Assembly (NCBI RefSeq): GCF_015354735.1
Contig: NZ_JACEFJ010000001.1
Coordinates: forward strand, 1 to 64,000
Source: Pararhodonellum marinum
GTDB taxonomy: Bacteria; Bacteroidota; Bacteroidia; Cytophagales; Cyclobacteriaceae
Direction of reading: 5' to 3'
Length of the DNA: 64,000 nt
The position numbers were made by a program, and so were the translations under genes. Of the stretch, positions 1 to 7,680 are shown one piece after another. The notes below the pieces were generated by a model. It did no database searches. It had not been told where the DNA came from and worked only from the letters and a program-made list of their open reading frames with translations. Each line of letters opens with the position of its first letter. The first letter of the stretch is position 1.

Positions 1-1
1 T

Positions 2-190
2 TCCGAATATCGGTTTTCTGTTTTTTTACCTTAATTATTCCCGATAACCTGAAAACACAAAAGGCGTAGCTCTTTTGGGACAACTTGACAACCTTGCTGG
101 GAACAATGGTTAAGGAATCGATATCTAAGTTGTCAGCTTGTCTTGTTCTTATAGTTTGGCTGCTGCCTATGGAATGTCGAAAGCTTCGTA
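2..190. repeat. Direct repeat copy 1 (about 190 bp, intergenic)
   Basis: This stretch recurs at 311-498 with an offset of about 309 bases and only scattered substitutions and short indels. It holds a short hairpin (CAAAAGG / CTTTTG arms near 57-77) followed at once by GACAACTTGACAACC, the same layout as the GACAAC hairpin family elsewhere in the window. No plausible gene overlaps it. Seen directly; function unknown. Confidence 0.85.
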
Positions 191-262
191 AATCGTCATT
201 CGTAACTCGTAAATCCCAAATCATGATTCATTATTCGAAATTCTAAATTCATCATTCTTGTT
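186..262 (+). repeat. TC-heptad array 1 (7-bp periodic DNA)
   Basis: Eleven consecutive 7-base words can be read from base 186, every one starting with TC (TCGTAAA, TCGTCAT, TCGTAAC, TCGTAAA, TCCCAAA and so on). Only the phase and the first two bases are constant. The plus strand is richer in C than in G. A shorter array of five heptads at 494-528 follows the second direct repeat copy. Confidence 0.8.
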
Positions 263-310
263 CTCAGTGTTGTCACTGAGGTTGTCAAGTTGTCGTTTCT
301 TCGATGAATA

Positions 311-498
311 TCCCAATATCGGTTTTTTGTTTTTGACTTTAATTATTCCCGATAACCTGAAAACACAAAAGGCGTAGCCCTTTTGGGACAACTTGACAAC
401 CTTGCTGTGAACAATGAATAAGGAATCGTTATCTAAGTTGTCAGCTTGTCTTGTTCTTATAGTTTGTCCGCTGCCTATGGCATGTTGAAAGCCTCGTA
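311..498. repeat. Direct repeat copy 2 (about 190 bp, intergenic)
   Basis: Second copy of the sequence at 2-190. Its hairpin arms are CAAAAGG and CCTTTTG, so a G-T wobble in copy 1 is a G-C pair here, which is consistent with the stem being retained. A five-heptad TC array (494-528) follows, as in copy 1. The gap 1-626 holds nothing but these repeats and the GACAAC hairpin element at 541-620. Confidence 0.85.
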
Positions 499-540
499 AT
501 TCGTAAATCCCAATTCATCATTCCTCACAAGCGCAATTGA

Positions 541-620
541 CCCGACAACTTACCTAAGGCAGGCAAGCCCGACAACAGCCCCCGCAGGTGGGCCTTGACA
601 ACCTGACAACAAGACAACCC
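541..620. repeat. GACAAC hairpin element, copy 1
   Basis: The layout is a GACAAC word, a partial CCTAAGG palindrome, another GACAAC, a G/C hairpin (GCCC-loop-GGGC with loop CCGCAGGT), then three GACAAC words spaced eight bases apart. The same architecture recurs at 3906-3975, 4163-4231, 4278-4341 and 4399-4440. It ends a few bases from the stop codon of the minus-strand gene at 627. Confidence 0.7.
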
Positions 621-626
621 GACTGC

Positions 627-2732
627 TCACCGATTAAACTGATACTTCACCTGCAAGGTCGTCTCTGACAGCTTGTTTCCCTGCACCTGCTGAAGACCGG
701 AACCGATCTCGTCCCGATCTGTGTAGGTCGTCCGGGCCCAGCGGGCATAGAGGATAAGCTTGGGATTGACCCGGTATTGGGTGAGAAAATAAAACCGGAT
801 CCCCTGCCCATAATATTGGGGGAAACCGAAGGCCCAAAGCACGTTTTTTTCGTAGACAAACTGCCTGTTGTCATAATCATCGGTGTCAAAAAGGGCAAAT
901 CGGGTGCTCCACCGCCAATTGCCCAAATCCATGTTGATGTCTTGAAGTAGGGTATATCCTCTGGTTTTCACCCCATTAAAACCAAAACTGCTGCCCTGCA
1001 CCCTGGATTTGATGCTCCAGCGTCTGGAAATGGCATAATCAAGGTTGATCACGTAGTTTCGGCGTCTGCCCGTGGACAATAGGTAGGTGTTGGAGACCTG
1101 TTCCGAGGCGCTGAGATTCCTGTCTTTGCTTTCGTCCCGGTATTGGACAAAAGCATTGATCGTTTTGTTGGGGCGGAAATGAAGGCGCTGCAACCATTCC
1201 CTACCTGAAGAAGGTCGATACACCCGGTACCGCATCCATGGAAAAGAAAAACGGTCATAATACCCTGACCAGGTCCATTTGGAAGTAGGCCTCACCTGTA
1301 AGCCCAGGTAGAGGCCTTTTTCATTGATGGGGCGGCTGCCTTCGGCAAATGCATTGCCAGAAAAACTATGAAAATTTTTTTCATAATCCCGCCATAGTAC
1401 AGCCAGGTTAATATGTGAATTGAGGCTGGCCATCATGCCCAGGATGTTGGCGGTGCCTCCGCTTTGGGAAATCGCCGACTCTCCGAAAAAAAAGTAATTT
1501 TGGAAATTGTAAGTAAAATAGAGGCTGTGGAGATGGTTTTCCCGGCCAGCAAACTCATGGGTATTGTATATCCGCTGTTGCCGGATTAGCGGTTGACTGA
1601 ATTGAGTAAAAAGGCTGTTGATCCCCCATTGCAGGTTTCGATCACGGCTTTTGTAGTGGATGTTGGCTCCAAGGTTTCTTTCCCTGATCTGATTTTTATA
1701 GGAGATTTCCGTTGGAGTTCGGTGCAAGCCACTGAGCAGCAAAGTGGAAATAAAGGCTTCCTCCTGACTCAAGGTATCCTGTGCCAATTGGACATTGCCG
1801 TCCCTAGGTGCATCGGATAGCATCAGGGTGGTACTGAATCGGCCGGTTTCATAGGTTGCGGAGACCCCTCTAAAAAAGCCGAATTCCATGGCGGAGGTAA
1901 AAGGTCGGAGTCCGATGGAACTCCTTCGAACCGTGGTGATGGTCTCGGCTCCTTTGCCCACCGAAAATCCCGCCCCAAAAACCAAGCCCTGTCCAAATTG
2001 CATCTGATAATCTCCCAAGGTAATGGCCTTCCACTTCCCTTGGTTGTACAAAGTGAAGTGGTAGGAGAAAAAATTGAAGCCATACCGCTTGGTTCTTGGA
2101 TCCCAGATAAATTGTTCTCCGGCATCTTTGTCCAAAGTAAACCCCAAACTAAAATCTCTCGCATGTTGTATTCTGAAACGCACATAAAGGTCATTGGGGT
2201 CTCCCAGGTACCGACTGCTGATCCGACCACCGGAAAGCGTGTCAGGGGGAGTAAAACCCCTCCTTTCTTCCCAAAAGCGCCGATGCCTTGCGATTAGATA
2301 GCCATCCTTTTCTTCCAGAATGCGCGTCAATAGGGGAGTGGTGGATTTATTTTCCCCATCTTCCAGGGTAACAAAGGGTATCAGTTTGTAGATTGTAGGC
2401 AAATCCATTTCAGGCACGGCCTGCAATTCATAGATGGATAAAAAATCACCAAACTTTGCTCTGTGTTTCAAGATTTCATTGACCTGCATCGGAGACAGAA
2501 TGTAAAGGGACTGCAGGGCCTCCTCGTTGGCTTTATTGAGATGAATGGGGTTGAGTAATACCTGAAGGAGGCTTTCGAAAAGGTCTTCATAATCCACGTC
2601 CATTTCGCCTTGGCTGAATAGTTCTTCCATAAATGCCTCCATGTCGATGTCTCCTTTCCGAATTTGCTGGGTCTGGGCTGCATGCACAAGCCCAAAAAAC
2701 AAGATTGCGATGAGGGTGACCCGGGATTTCAT
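627..2732 (-). CDS. Helix-hairpin-helix outer-membrane protein
   Basis: A 701-residue exported protein with a signal peptide in residues 1-20. Residues about 64-121 form a ComEA-like tandem helix-hairpin-helix region (an LNKA start, then an ILKHR..FGDF..IYEL pattern). The remainder is rich in alternating aromatic and polar residues, as in an outer-membrane beta-barrel. Proteins of this make-up are common in Bacteroidota, but no function is established that I can name. It overlaps the upstream barrel gene by four bases (ATGA), so the two are probably translated from one message. DNA binding by the HhH region is possible in principle but untested for this family. Confidence 0.8.
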   Translation of the reverse strand: MKSRVTLIAILFFGLVHAAQTQQIRKGDIDMEAFMEELFSQGEMDVDYEDLFESLLQVLLNPIHLNKANEEALQSLYILSPMQVNEILKHRAKFGDFLSIYELQAVPEMDLPTIYKLIPFVTLEDGENKSTTPLLTRILEEKDGYLIARHRRFWEERRGFTPPDTLSGGRISSRYLGDPNDLYVRFRIQHARDFSLGFTLDKDAGEQFIWDPRTKRYGFNFFSYHFTLYNQGKWKAITLGDYQMQFGQGLVFGAGFSVGKGAETITTVRRSSIGLRPFTSAMEFGFFRGVSATYETGRFSTTLMLSDAPRDGNVQLAQDTLSQEEAFISTLLLSGLHRTPTEISYKNQIRERNLGANIHYKSRDRNLQWGINSLFTQFSQPLIRQQRIYNTHEFAGRENHLHSLYFTYNFQNYFFFGESAISQSGGTANILGMMASLNSHINLAVLWRDYEKNFHSFSGNAFAEGSRPINEKGLYLGLQVRPTSKWTWSGYYDRFSFPWMRYRVYRPSSGREWLQRLHFRPNKTINAFVQYRDESKDRNLSASEQVSNTYLLSTGRRRNYVINLDYAISRRWSIKSRVQGSSFGFNGVKTRGYTLLQDINMDLGNWRWSTRFALFDTDDYDNRQFVYEKNVLWAFGFPQYYGQGIRFYFLTQYRVNPKLILYARWARTTYTDRDEIGSGLQQVQGNKLSETTLQVKYQFNR

Positions 2733-3556
2733 GGCTGAGTGAGCAGGTAATTGAAGGAAAAATGGTGGGTAAAGCCTAGTTGGTAATTCTGGCTCAAGGC
2801 ATAATCGAGGTGAAATTTCCCAGGCCTGAAACCAATGCCAAAAAAGACGTTATTGGGATTGCTCTGTATGCCCGTTCTACCCCAAAACCGGTCCAAAAGA
2901 TTGTACTCTAACCCGACCTTGAGCCGTGGATCCAAAATGACATCTTTTTCTGCTTCCACATTCAACATCAATTTCTCCTCATGGCGATAGGAAATCCCAG
3001 CCTTTACCACTGTGGGCAGATAGGCTTCTGAGATCCGCCCCATTTTGGCCCGGGTAAAGTTGTACACATGGGCGCCAAAGAAAAACTGAGGACTGAGTTC
3101 AGCCACCCCGCCAAATTCAAATAAGGGAGCAGCATGTCTTCCGAAACCCTCTATGTTGGTTTGAAAATAATTGACTTTGACCCCAAAGCTGACAATGCCT
3201 AAGGTATTGGAAAAGCCCAATCCCAAATTTTGCTGGTTAAAATGTTCTCCCCCAAAATGAGAGAGACTCAGGCCCAGCACGCCGAATTCCTGCACCCAGG
3301 TACCGCCTGCGGCCAGTGTGGTCAGTTCCTGAAGATCAAGCCTATGGTCATACCCAAAGAACACCTCGCTTGTAGTGACTCGTCCCAGTGCGCCTATGTT
3401 GTTGAAAATGCTCCAGGCATCTGCTATGGTGACATGGGCATTGGCCATGCCGAGACTGCGGGCACCTTGAGGTAAGGTCTCTGTGCCATTCTGTGCCCAT
3501 GCAAGTGGACCTTGGGTCATCATTCCCAGCCAGCAAAAAAGCAACAACCTGTTCAT
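2729..3556 (-). CDS. PorV/PorQ-like outer-membrane beta-barrel protein
   Basis: A 275-residue protein with a signal peptide ending at about residue 21 (LAWA before QNG). The opening after the signal (PQGARSLGMANAHVTIADAW) is the typical start of the PorV/PorQ/UPF0164 barrel group of Bacteroidota, some of which are type IX secretion components. The rest alternates in the manner of a FadL-like 14-strand barrel. It heads a two-gene unit with the HhH protein (four-base overlap). Whether it serves type IX secretion cannot be told from sequence; no por genes adjoin it. Confidence 0.65.
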   Translation of the reverse strand: MNRLLLFCWLGMMTQGPLAWAQNGTETLPQGARSLGMANAHVTIADAWSIFNNIGALGRVTTSEVFFGYDHRLDLQELTTLAAGGTWVQEFGVLGLSLSHFGGEHFNQQNLGLGFSNTLGIVSFGVKVNYFQTNIEGFGRHAAPLFEFGGVAELSPQFFFGAHVYNFTRAKMGRISEAYLPTVVKAGISYRHEEKLMLNVEAEKDVILDPRLKVGLEYNLLDRFWGRTGIQSNPNNVFFGIGFRPGKFHLDYALSQNYQLGFTHHFSFNYLLTQP

Positions 3557-3653
3557 GAAAAAGTAGGTTAAAAATCAAACGCTGTAACTAAAAATAAAGA
3601 ATTCTTTTTGAAAAGAAAAGATTAGTGGGATTTTTTTAATGCTGAGTGAAGAA

Positions 3654-3853
3654 TTTACGATTTGCAATTTACGGATTGGGAATTGGGAATTGGAGCATGG
3701 ATAAACAGGATATCAGTAAATTAGATAACAGCTCAAAGCTGAAAGTCATGGAGCCTAGTTATAACTAGTAAGGGAATTGGGATTTACGAGTTACGAGTTA
3801 CGAATTGGGAATGATGAATGAAGAATTTTGATTTAAGAATGGAACATTAGGAT
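3654..3853 (-). repeat. Heptad arrays 2 (C-rich strand is minus)
   Basis: Two runs of 7-bp periodic DNA, at 3654-3702 and 3784-3853. On the plus strand they read TTACGAG, TTACGAG, TTACGAA, TTGGGAA, TGATGAA, TGAAGAA and so on; on the minus strand each heptad carries TC. The phase holds for ten consecutive words in the second run. Transcription running on leftward from the gene at 4533-6002 would produce the C-richer strand as RNA. Confidence 0.75.
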
Positions 3854-3905
3854 ATTAGTAATTTAGCTCAAATTTGAAAGCTGAAAGCCGGAAGCAGGAC
3901 AACGG

Positions 3906-3975
3906 GACAACCTACCTTAGGTAGACATGCCTGACAACAGCCCCCGCAGGTGGGGCGTGACAACGTGACAACATA
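3906..3975. repeat. GACAAC hairpin element, copy 2
   Basis: Contains the perfect palindrome CTACCTTAGGTAG, then CTGACAAC, a GCCCC-loop-GGGGC hairpin with loop CGCAGGT, then GACAACGTGACAAC. It aligns end to end with the copies at 541 and 4163. The region 3557-4532 is otherwise gene-free and is made of such elements and heptad arrays. Confidence 0.75.
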
Positions 3976-4162
3976 GCCAAGCTGACGGGAGAGCGAAGGT
4001 TGTCAGAGTTGTTATTGTTGTCAGAATTCAGGGTCATAGGGAATGAATTCGAAGCTGGAAGTTGATAAACAGAGAACAGATAAACTGAAGATCAGAGAAC
4101 AGGTTAGGAGTAAATTAGCTCAAAGCCGGAAGCTGAAAGTGGGCATTTCTGAAACGAAGTAA

Positions 4163-4231
4163 CCGACAACCTACCTTAGGTAGACAGGTCCGACAACAAC
4201 CCCCGAAGGTGGAGCGTTACAACTGGACAAC
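4163..4231. repeat. GACAAC hairpin element, copy 3
   Basis: Same order of parts as copy 2: GACAAC, CTACCTTAGGTAG palindrome, GACAAC, hairpin core with loop CGAAGGT, and a final GACAAC. The stem here (ACCCCC against GGAGCG) is weaker than in the other copies. Confidence 0.7.
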
Positions 4232-4277
4232 GGGTGTAGGTTAGAAGTAATATGGGGTAAGTAATAAGGAAGGAAGT

Positions 4278-4440
4278 CTGACAACCGCAAGCACAAGACC
4301 TGACAACAGGACCCTGAAGGTGGGTCCAGACAACATGACAACTGGGTATCAGAAAAACAGGACCACATGAAAAAGGCTAAAGCTCAAAGCCAGAAGCAGG
4401 ACAACAGCCCCCGCAGGTGGGGAGAGATAACATGACAACA
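4278..4440. repeat. GACAAC hairpin elements, copies 4 and 5
   Basis: Copy 4 (4278-4341) has the stem GGACCC / GGGTCC with loop TGAAGGT; copy 5 (4399-4440) has CCCC / GGGG with loop CGCAGGT. Both arms of the stem differ between copies while pairing is kept, which suggests the hairpin and not the primary sequence is what is conserved. Each is bounded by GACAAC or ATAACATGACAAC words. Confidence 0.7.
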
Positions 4441-4532
4441 AAGCGAAGCTGAGGGAAGACGGACATAAGGGAGAACCGTGGAGCAGTTGAACAGATGAAC
4501 AGCAAAAAACTCAAAGGTGAAAGTAATAGAGT

Positions 4533-6002
4533 TTAAAACGGCGCCCTTAAATTGATAAAGAAATTCCCCATCCCCTGACTGTTGATGGAATACTCAAACC
4601 GGAATACCAAATCATAAAAAGTCACCAGATCTAAACCAAGGCCATAACCATAAAGGTAGCTGTTGGTTAGGGCAGCATTTTCAGGGAGGTTGTTCCGATC
4701 CCTTACGAACCCATGGTCAAAGTTCAAACTCAGGTACGCCTGGAAAGGGAAGACCGATAACTCATCGATGGGCATAAAGTCCGACATGTCGTATGCCACA
4801 TTAAGAAACTGAAACCGAAGAGAGTTTTTATGGGCAAAAAGTTGTTGCCCTTCAATGACATTCAGTTCATAACCCCGGATAAAGTCAGGCTGATATCCAA
4901 TTCCTTTGACCAGAGTATAAGGTTGCTGAGGGCTAAGGTAAAAAGAGGAAGAAAGTCCCGTCACGAAATGGAAGGCCCTGTTCAGCCGGGTATATTTATT
5001 GGCCAAAACAGTAAACTCTGTCTCATTGACATCATCGGTACTGAAAAGCCCATAGCGGTTCAGACCCAGTTGCAACAACTGCCCCTGTCTTGCATAGGCC
5101 ACGTTGTCCCGCTTGTCATGGCGGTAGGAATAGGAGGCAAAGAAGTACCTCAGTCGGTTGTCATCATGGATAAAGAAATTGGGATTTTGCAACAACACAT
5201 CTTCATTGATCAATGTGTTGTGAAAACCCAGGCTGAAATAGTGGAAATTATAAAAACTTCCTCTGTAGGTATACCGCAATGCCGTGGAAAGGGTTCGCCG
5301 CAAGACTTCTTCATTTTCATTGGTATAGAAGACTTGTTTGTTGTCAACCGATCGGATCGGAATGGTTTTGTTGGTAAAATAAAGGAAGGAGAAAGCAAGA
5401 CCATGTAATTGTTGTTTGTCTATGTATGGTTTGCTGTAATTCAAAAGAAAAGCCTGGGTAAAGCCCAATTGGCCGGCAACTTTCAATTTTTCATTTCTTC
5501 CTCCCACATTGGCATGATCCAGCCTCAGGCCATAGTTGACCCTTGAAAAGTCACGGTTTTGGTTGACCCACCACTCAGTGAAGTTTCTATCTGCCAGGGA
5601 AAAAATGGGTGCGGGCAGGATATACCATCTTTCTTTGATGGTAACCAATACCTCCGCCTGATCTTCCGCCACCATGATGGGAAGGACTTCCACAGAGGTG
5701 AATAGCTGTAAATTGTAAATTTTTTTTTGGTCAGCCACCAAAAGCTCAACAAATTCATCCCAATCGTAGGTGATGCCTTCGGAAAGGTCCATTTCCCGTT
5801 GGATGATGTTTTTTTGGGTTTTTTCATTGCCTACAATGAAAATACTGTTGATGGTGATCTGTTCAGGAGTTTCCACCTTTTCAAGGCTGTCCCGTAGCAT
5901 TTCCGGGTCTTGTATCTGAGACCAGGAAATGGGTACCCATCCCACCCAAAAAAGCAGCAGGTAAAAAAAACAAGGTATTTTTCTAATTATTGACGCACAC
6001 AT
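4533..6002 (-). CDS. Omp85-family outer-membrane protein with POTRA domain
   Basis: A 489-residue exported protein. After a signal peptide of about 28 residues comes a POTRA-like segment at about 49-125 (ITINSIFIVGNEKT start, then an acidic stretch and LVTIKERWYILPAP). The rest has the alternating aromatic/polar pattern of a 16-strand Omp85 barrel, ending in a short beta strand with a C-terminal F. A single POTRA points to the short BamA/TamA-like proteins of Bacteroidota and not to BamA itself, which carries five. The substrate is unknown. It diverges from yidD 57 bases away, and about 1 kb of repeat DNA follows its stop codon. Confidence 0.8.
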   Translation of the reverse strand: MCASIIRKIPCFFYLLLFWVGWVPISWSQIQDPEMLRDSLEKVETPEQITINSIFIVGNEKTQKNIIQREMDLSEGITYDWDEFVELLVADQKKIYNLQLFTSVEVLPIMVAEDQAEVLVTIKERWYILPAPIFSLADRNFTEWWVNQNRDFSRVNYGLRLDHANVGGRNEKLKVAGQLGFTQAFLLNYSKPYIDKQQLHGLAFSFLYFTNKTIPIRSVDNKQVFYTNENEEVLRRTLSTALRYTYRGSFYNFHYFSLGFHNTLINEDVLLQNPNFFIHDDNRLRYFFASYSYRHDKRDNVAYARQGQLLQLGLNRYGLFSTDDVNETEFTVLANKYTRLNRAFHFVTGLSSSFYLSPQQPYTLVKGIGYQPDFIRGYELNVIEGQQLFAHKNSLRFQFLNVAYDMSDFMPIDELSVFPFQAYLSLNFDHGFVRDRNNLPENAALTNSYLYGYGLGLDLVTFYDLVFRFEYSINSQGMGNFFINLRAPF

Positions 6003-6059
6003 ACCGGTTTCAGGAACTAACTGCGCCTGACATTGATTCTAAAGTCAAATTGAATTTCG

Positions 6060-6281
6060 TTGAAAACCATCGTTCGAAAGATAGCAATATTTCCGGTTTT
6101 GATGTATCAGTACCTCATTTCCCCTTTGATCCCAAGATCCTGCCGGTTCTCGCCTACCTGCAGCCAATACATGAAGGAGGCAATCCTGAAACATGGGGTC
6201 CTAAAAGGAGGATATTTAGGCATCAAGCGAATAGGCCGTTGTCATCCATGGGGCGGACATGGACATGACCCGGTTCCTTAA
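6060..6281 (+). CDS. yidD: Membrane protein insertion efficiency factor YidD
   Basis: A 73-residue protein of the YidD family, which assists YidC/Sec-dependent membrane protein insertion at the inner membrane. The hallmarks are visible: [15 protein letters not shown] (C28), the second cysteine in SPTCSQY (C34), and the C-terminal CHPW-like segment [14 protein letters not shown]. The start is a TTG at 6060; the next in-frame ATG would remove the amphipathic N-terminal helix. Its stop overlaps the 3' end of the convergent lgt gene by four bases. A longer ORF in another frame over the same bases is spurious. Confidence 0.93.
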   Translation: MKTIVRKIAIFPVLMYQYLISPLIPRSCRFSPTCSQYMKEAILKHGVLKGGYLGIKRIGRCHPWGGHGHDPVP

Positions 6282-7381
6282 GCTTTCACAGGCTTAAATC
6301 CTTTTTTTAAAGCATATACGATTAAAGCCAGTCCCCCGATTACCAAGGGAATACTCAGTACTTGCCCCATGTTAAAAGCCAGGTCCTCTTCAAAATCCAC
6401 TTGGTTTTCTTTCAAAAACTCCCAAACAAAGCGCATTCCGAAAACCGTAACCAAAAACAAACCCAGTAATAGGCCGTCCGGGATGCGCTCCTTGTAGCGG
6501 ATCCAAATCATCAGAAGCAGGAGAAAGATCAAAAGATAAGATATGGCTTCATAAATCTGGGTAGGGTATTTGGTGATGCCAAAAGTATTGACTCTGGCCA
6601 AAAAGTGGTCTCCCTTGTCCATGAGCTCATAATTCAAAGGTTGGGAAGGATCTTCCATCAGGTTTTTAAGGGAGGAATTGTATCTTGTAAGCAGGTACTT
6701 GACATCCGTTTCAATCACTTTTCTTAGGTCTTCTTCCTGATACCCTTTTTGGATGCTGATGTCAAAATTGACCGGTACAATGCCTTCCCCTTTCAGTTCA
6801 TTTTGTCGGTCTTCCGGTTTGTAGGCACTGACATCAAGGACCTCAACTTTCAATAGGTTTTGGATCAATTCTTCAGAATCGCGGGCAAACACAAAGCCAC
6901 TGTCTGTATCAGTCGGTTTCCCACCGATCTCCGAGTTCATCAGGTTACCAACCCGAATCATGGCCCCTGTCATGGCGGTCACGATCACAATGCGATCCAC
7001 TATCCAAAGGTAACTTTGACCGGGTGCTTTTCTCGCATACATCCATAGTGCAATCAGGATGGCAATGGCAGCACCGTGACTCGCCAAGCCTCCCTCCCAG
7101 ACCTTCAAAATGTCAATGGGGTTGCTCAGGTATTTGTCTGGTTCATAAAAAAGCACATGACCCAATCTTGCGCCGATGATGGTGGCAATGACCATATAGA
7201 TGGTCAGTTTATCCACCCATTTTTCATCATGTCCTTCCTGTTTGAACATGTAAATCATGATCTGTTGGGAAATGATAAAGCCTAATGCAAAGAGGAGGCT
7301 GTACCACCTGAGCCTTTCAAATCCCGAAAAAACGGCTGGATTGGGACTCCAGACCACATAATTCAATATATTTTCAATCAT
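6278..7381 (-). CDS. lgt: Prolipoprotein diacylglyceryl transferase, with inserted domain
   Basis: Lgt moves the diacylglyceryl group of phosphatidylglycerol onto the lipobox cysteine of prolipoproteins, at the inner membrane. The Lgt signature is present ([18 protein letters not shown]), as are the GGLASHGA motif holding the conserved His and the C-terminal YPTQIYEA segment. At 367 residues it is longer than the usual 260-300. The excess is a charged, soluble stretch of about 90 residues (roughly 170-260) between membrane segments, probably periplasmic. Many lipoproteins in this window (HmuT, HmuY, NlpC, TPR, DUF1573) would be its substrates. It converges with yidD. No clear promoter was seen in the 299 bases upstream. 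Confidence 0.95.
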   Translation of the reverse strand: MIENILNYVVWSPNPAVFSGFERLRWYSLLFALGFIISQQIMIYMFKQEGHDEKWVDKLTIYMVIATIIGARLGHVLFYEPDKYLSNPIDILKVWEGGLASHGAAIAILIALWMYARKAPGQSYLWIVDRIVIVTAMTGAMIRVGNLMNSEIGGKPTDTDSGFVFARDSEELIQNLLKVEVLDVSAYKPEDRQNELKGEGIVPVNFDISIQKGYQEEDLRKVIETDVKYLLTRYNSSLKNLMEDPSQPLNYELMDKGDHFLARVNTFGITKYPTQIYEAISYLLIFLLLLMIWIRYKERIPDGLLLGLFLVTVFGMRFVWEFLKENQVDFEEDLAFNMGQVLSIPLVIGGLALIVYALKKGFKPVKA

Positions 7382-7680
7382 TTTTCATCCTACATTTAGG
7401 CCGTTAAGGCTCGATCTATCACCAAAAGGATTTGGATCTAAAATTACATTCCCGCAAATTTCTATGATTCTTGCGCAATACCTAATGTTTTTTAATAATT
7501 AACCGGATATTGGAATTAATGGTGGATAGTTAGTTGTAAATACATGACATGAACCTCACCAATATGAAACGAAAAGCATCATAAATATTTTGATTTATTT
7601 AAACCCGAGACCTTTAAAACCTATCTTTTTATTGAAATGGATAGCCAATATCCAAGCCCAATTCGCTTTAATAAACCAAA
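7382..7680. other. Intergenic, no gene seen
   Basis: AT-rich sequence between the lgt start and the nadE stop, both minus-strand genes. No ORF, tRNA, strong hairpin or consensus TAnnTTTG box was recognised. It must hold the lgt promoter and the nadE transcript end, but neither can be located by eye. Confidence 0.6.

Noticed and set aside
186-528. CRISPR array, suggested by regularly spaced short repeats.
   Set aside because: The period is 7 bases with no spacers, words are degenerate, and there are no cas genes in the window.
1-626. Insertion sequence remnant or attachment site in the repeat blocks.
   Set aside because: No transposase fragments, no terminal inverted repeats with target duplication, no integrase or tRNA 3' end nearby.
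3230-3475. A plus-strand frame opposite the PorV-like gene.
   Set aside because: Overlaps a gene with a clear signal peptide and family pattern; cysteine-rich composition is typical of an antisense translation.
4830-5408. A 192-codon plus-strand frame opposite the Omp85-like gene.
   Set aside because: Antisense to a well-supported outer-membrane protein with signal peptide, POTRA and barrel; no family features of its own.
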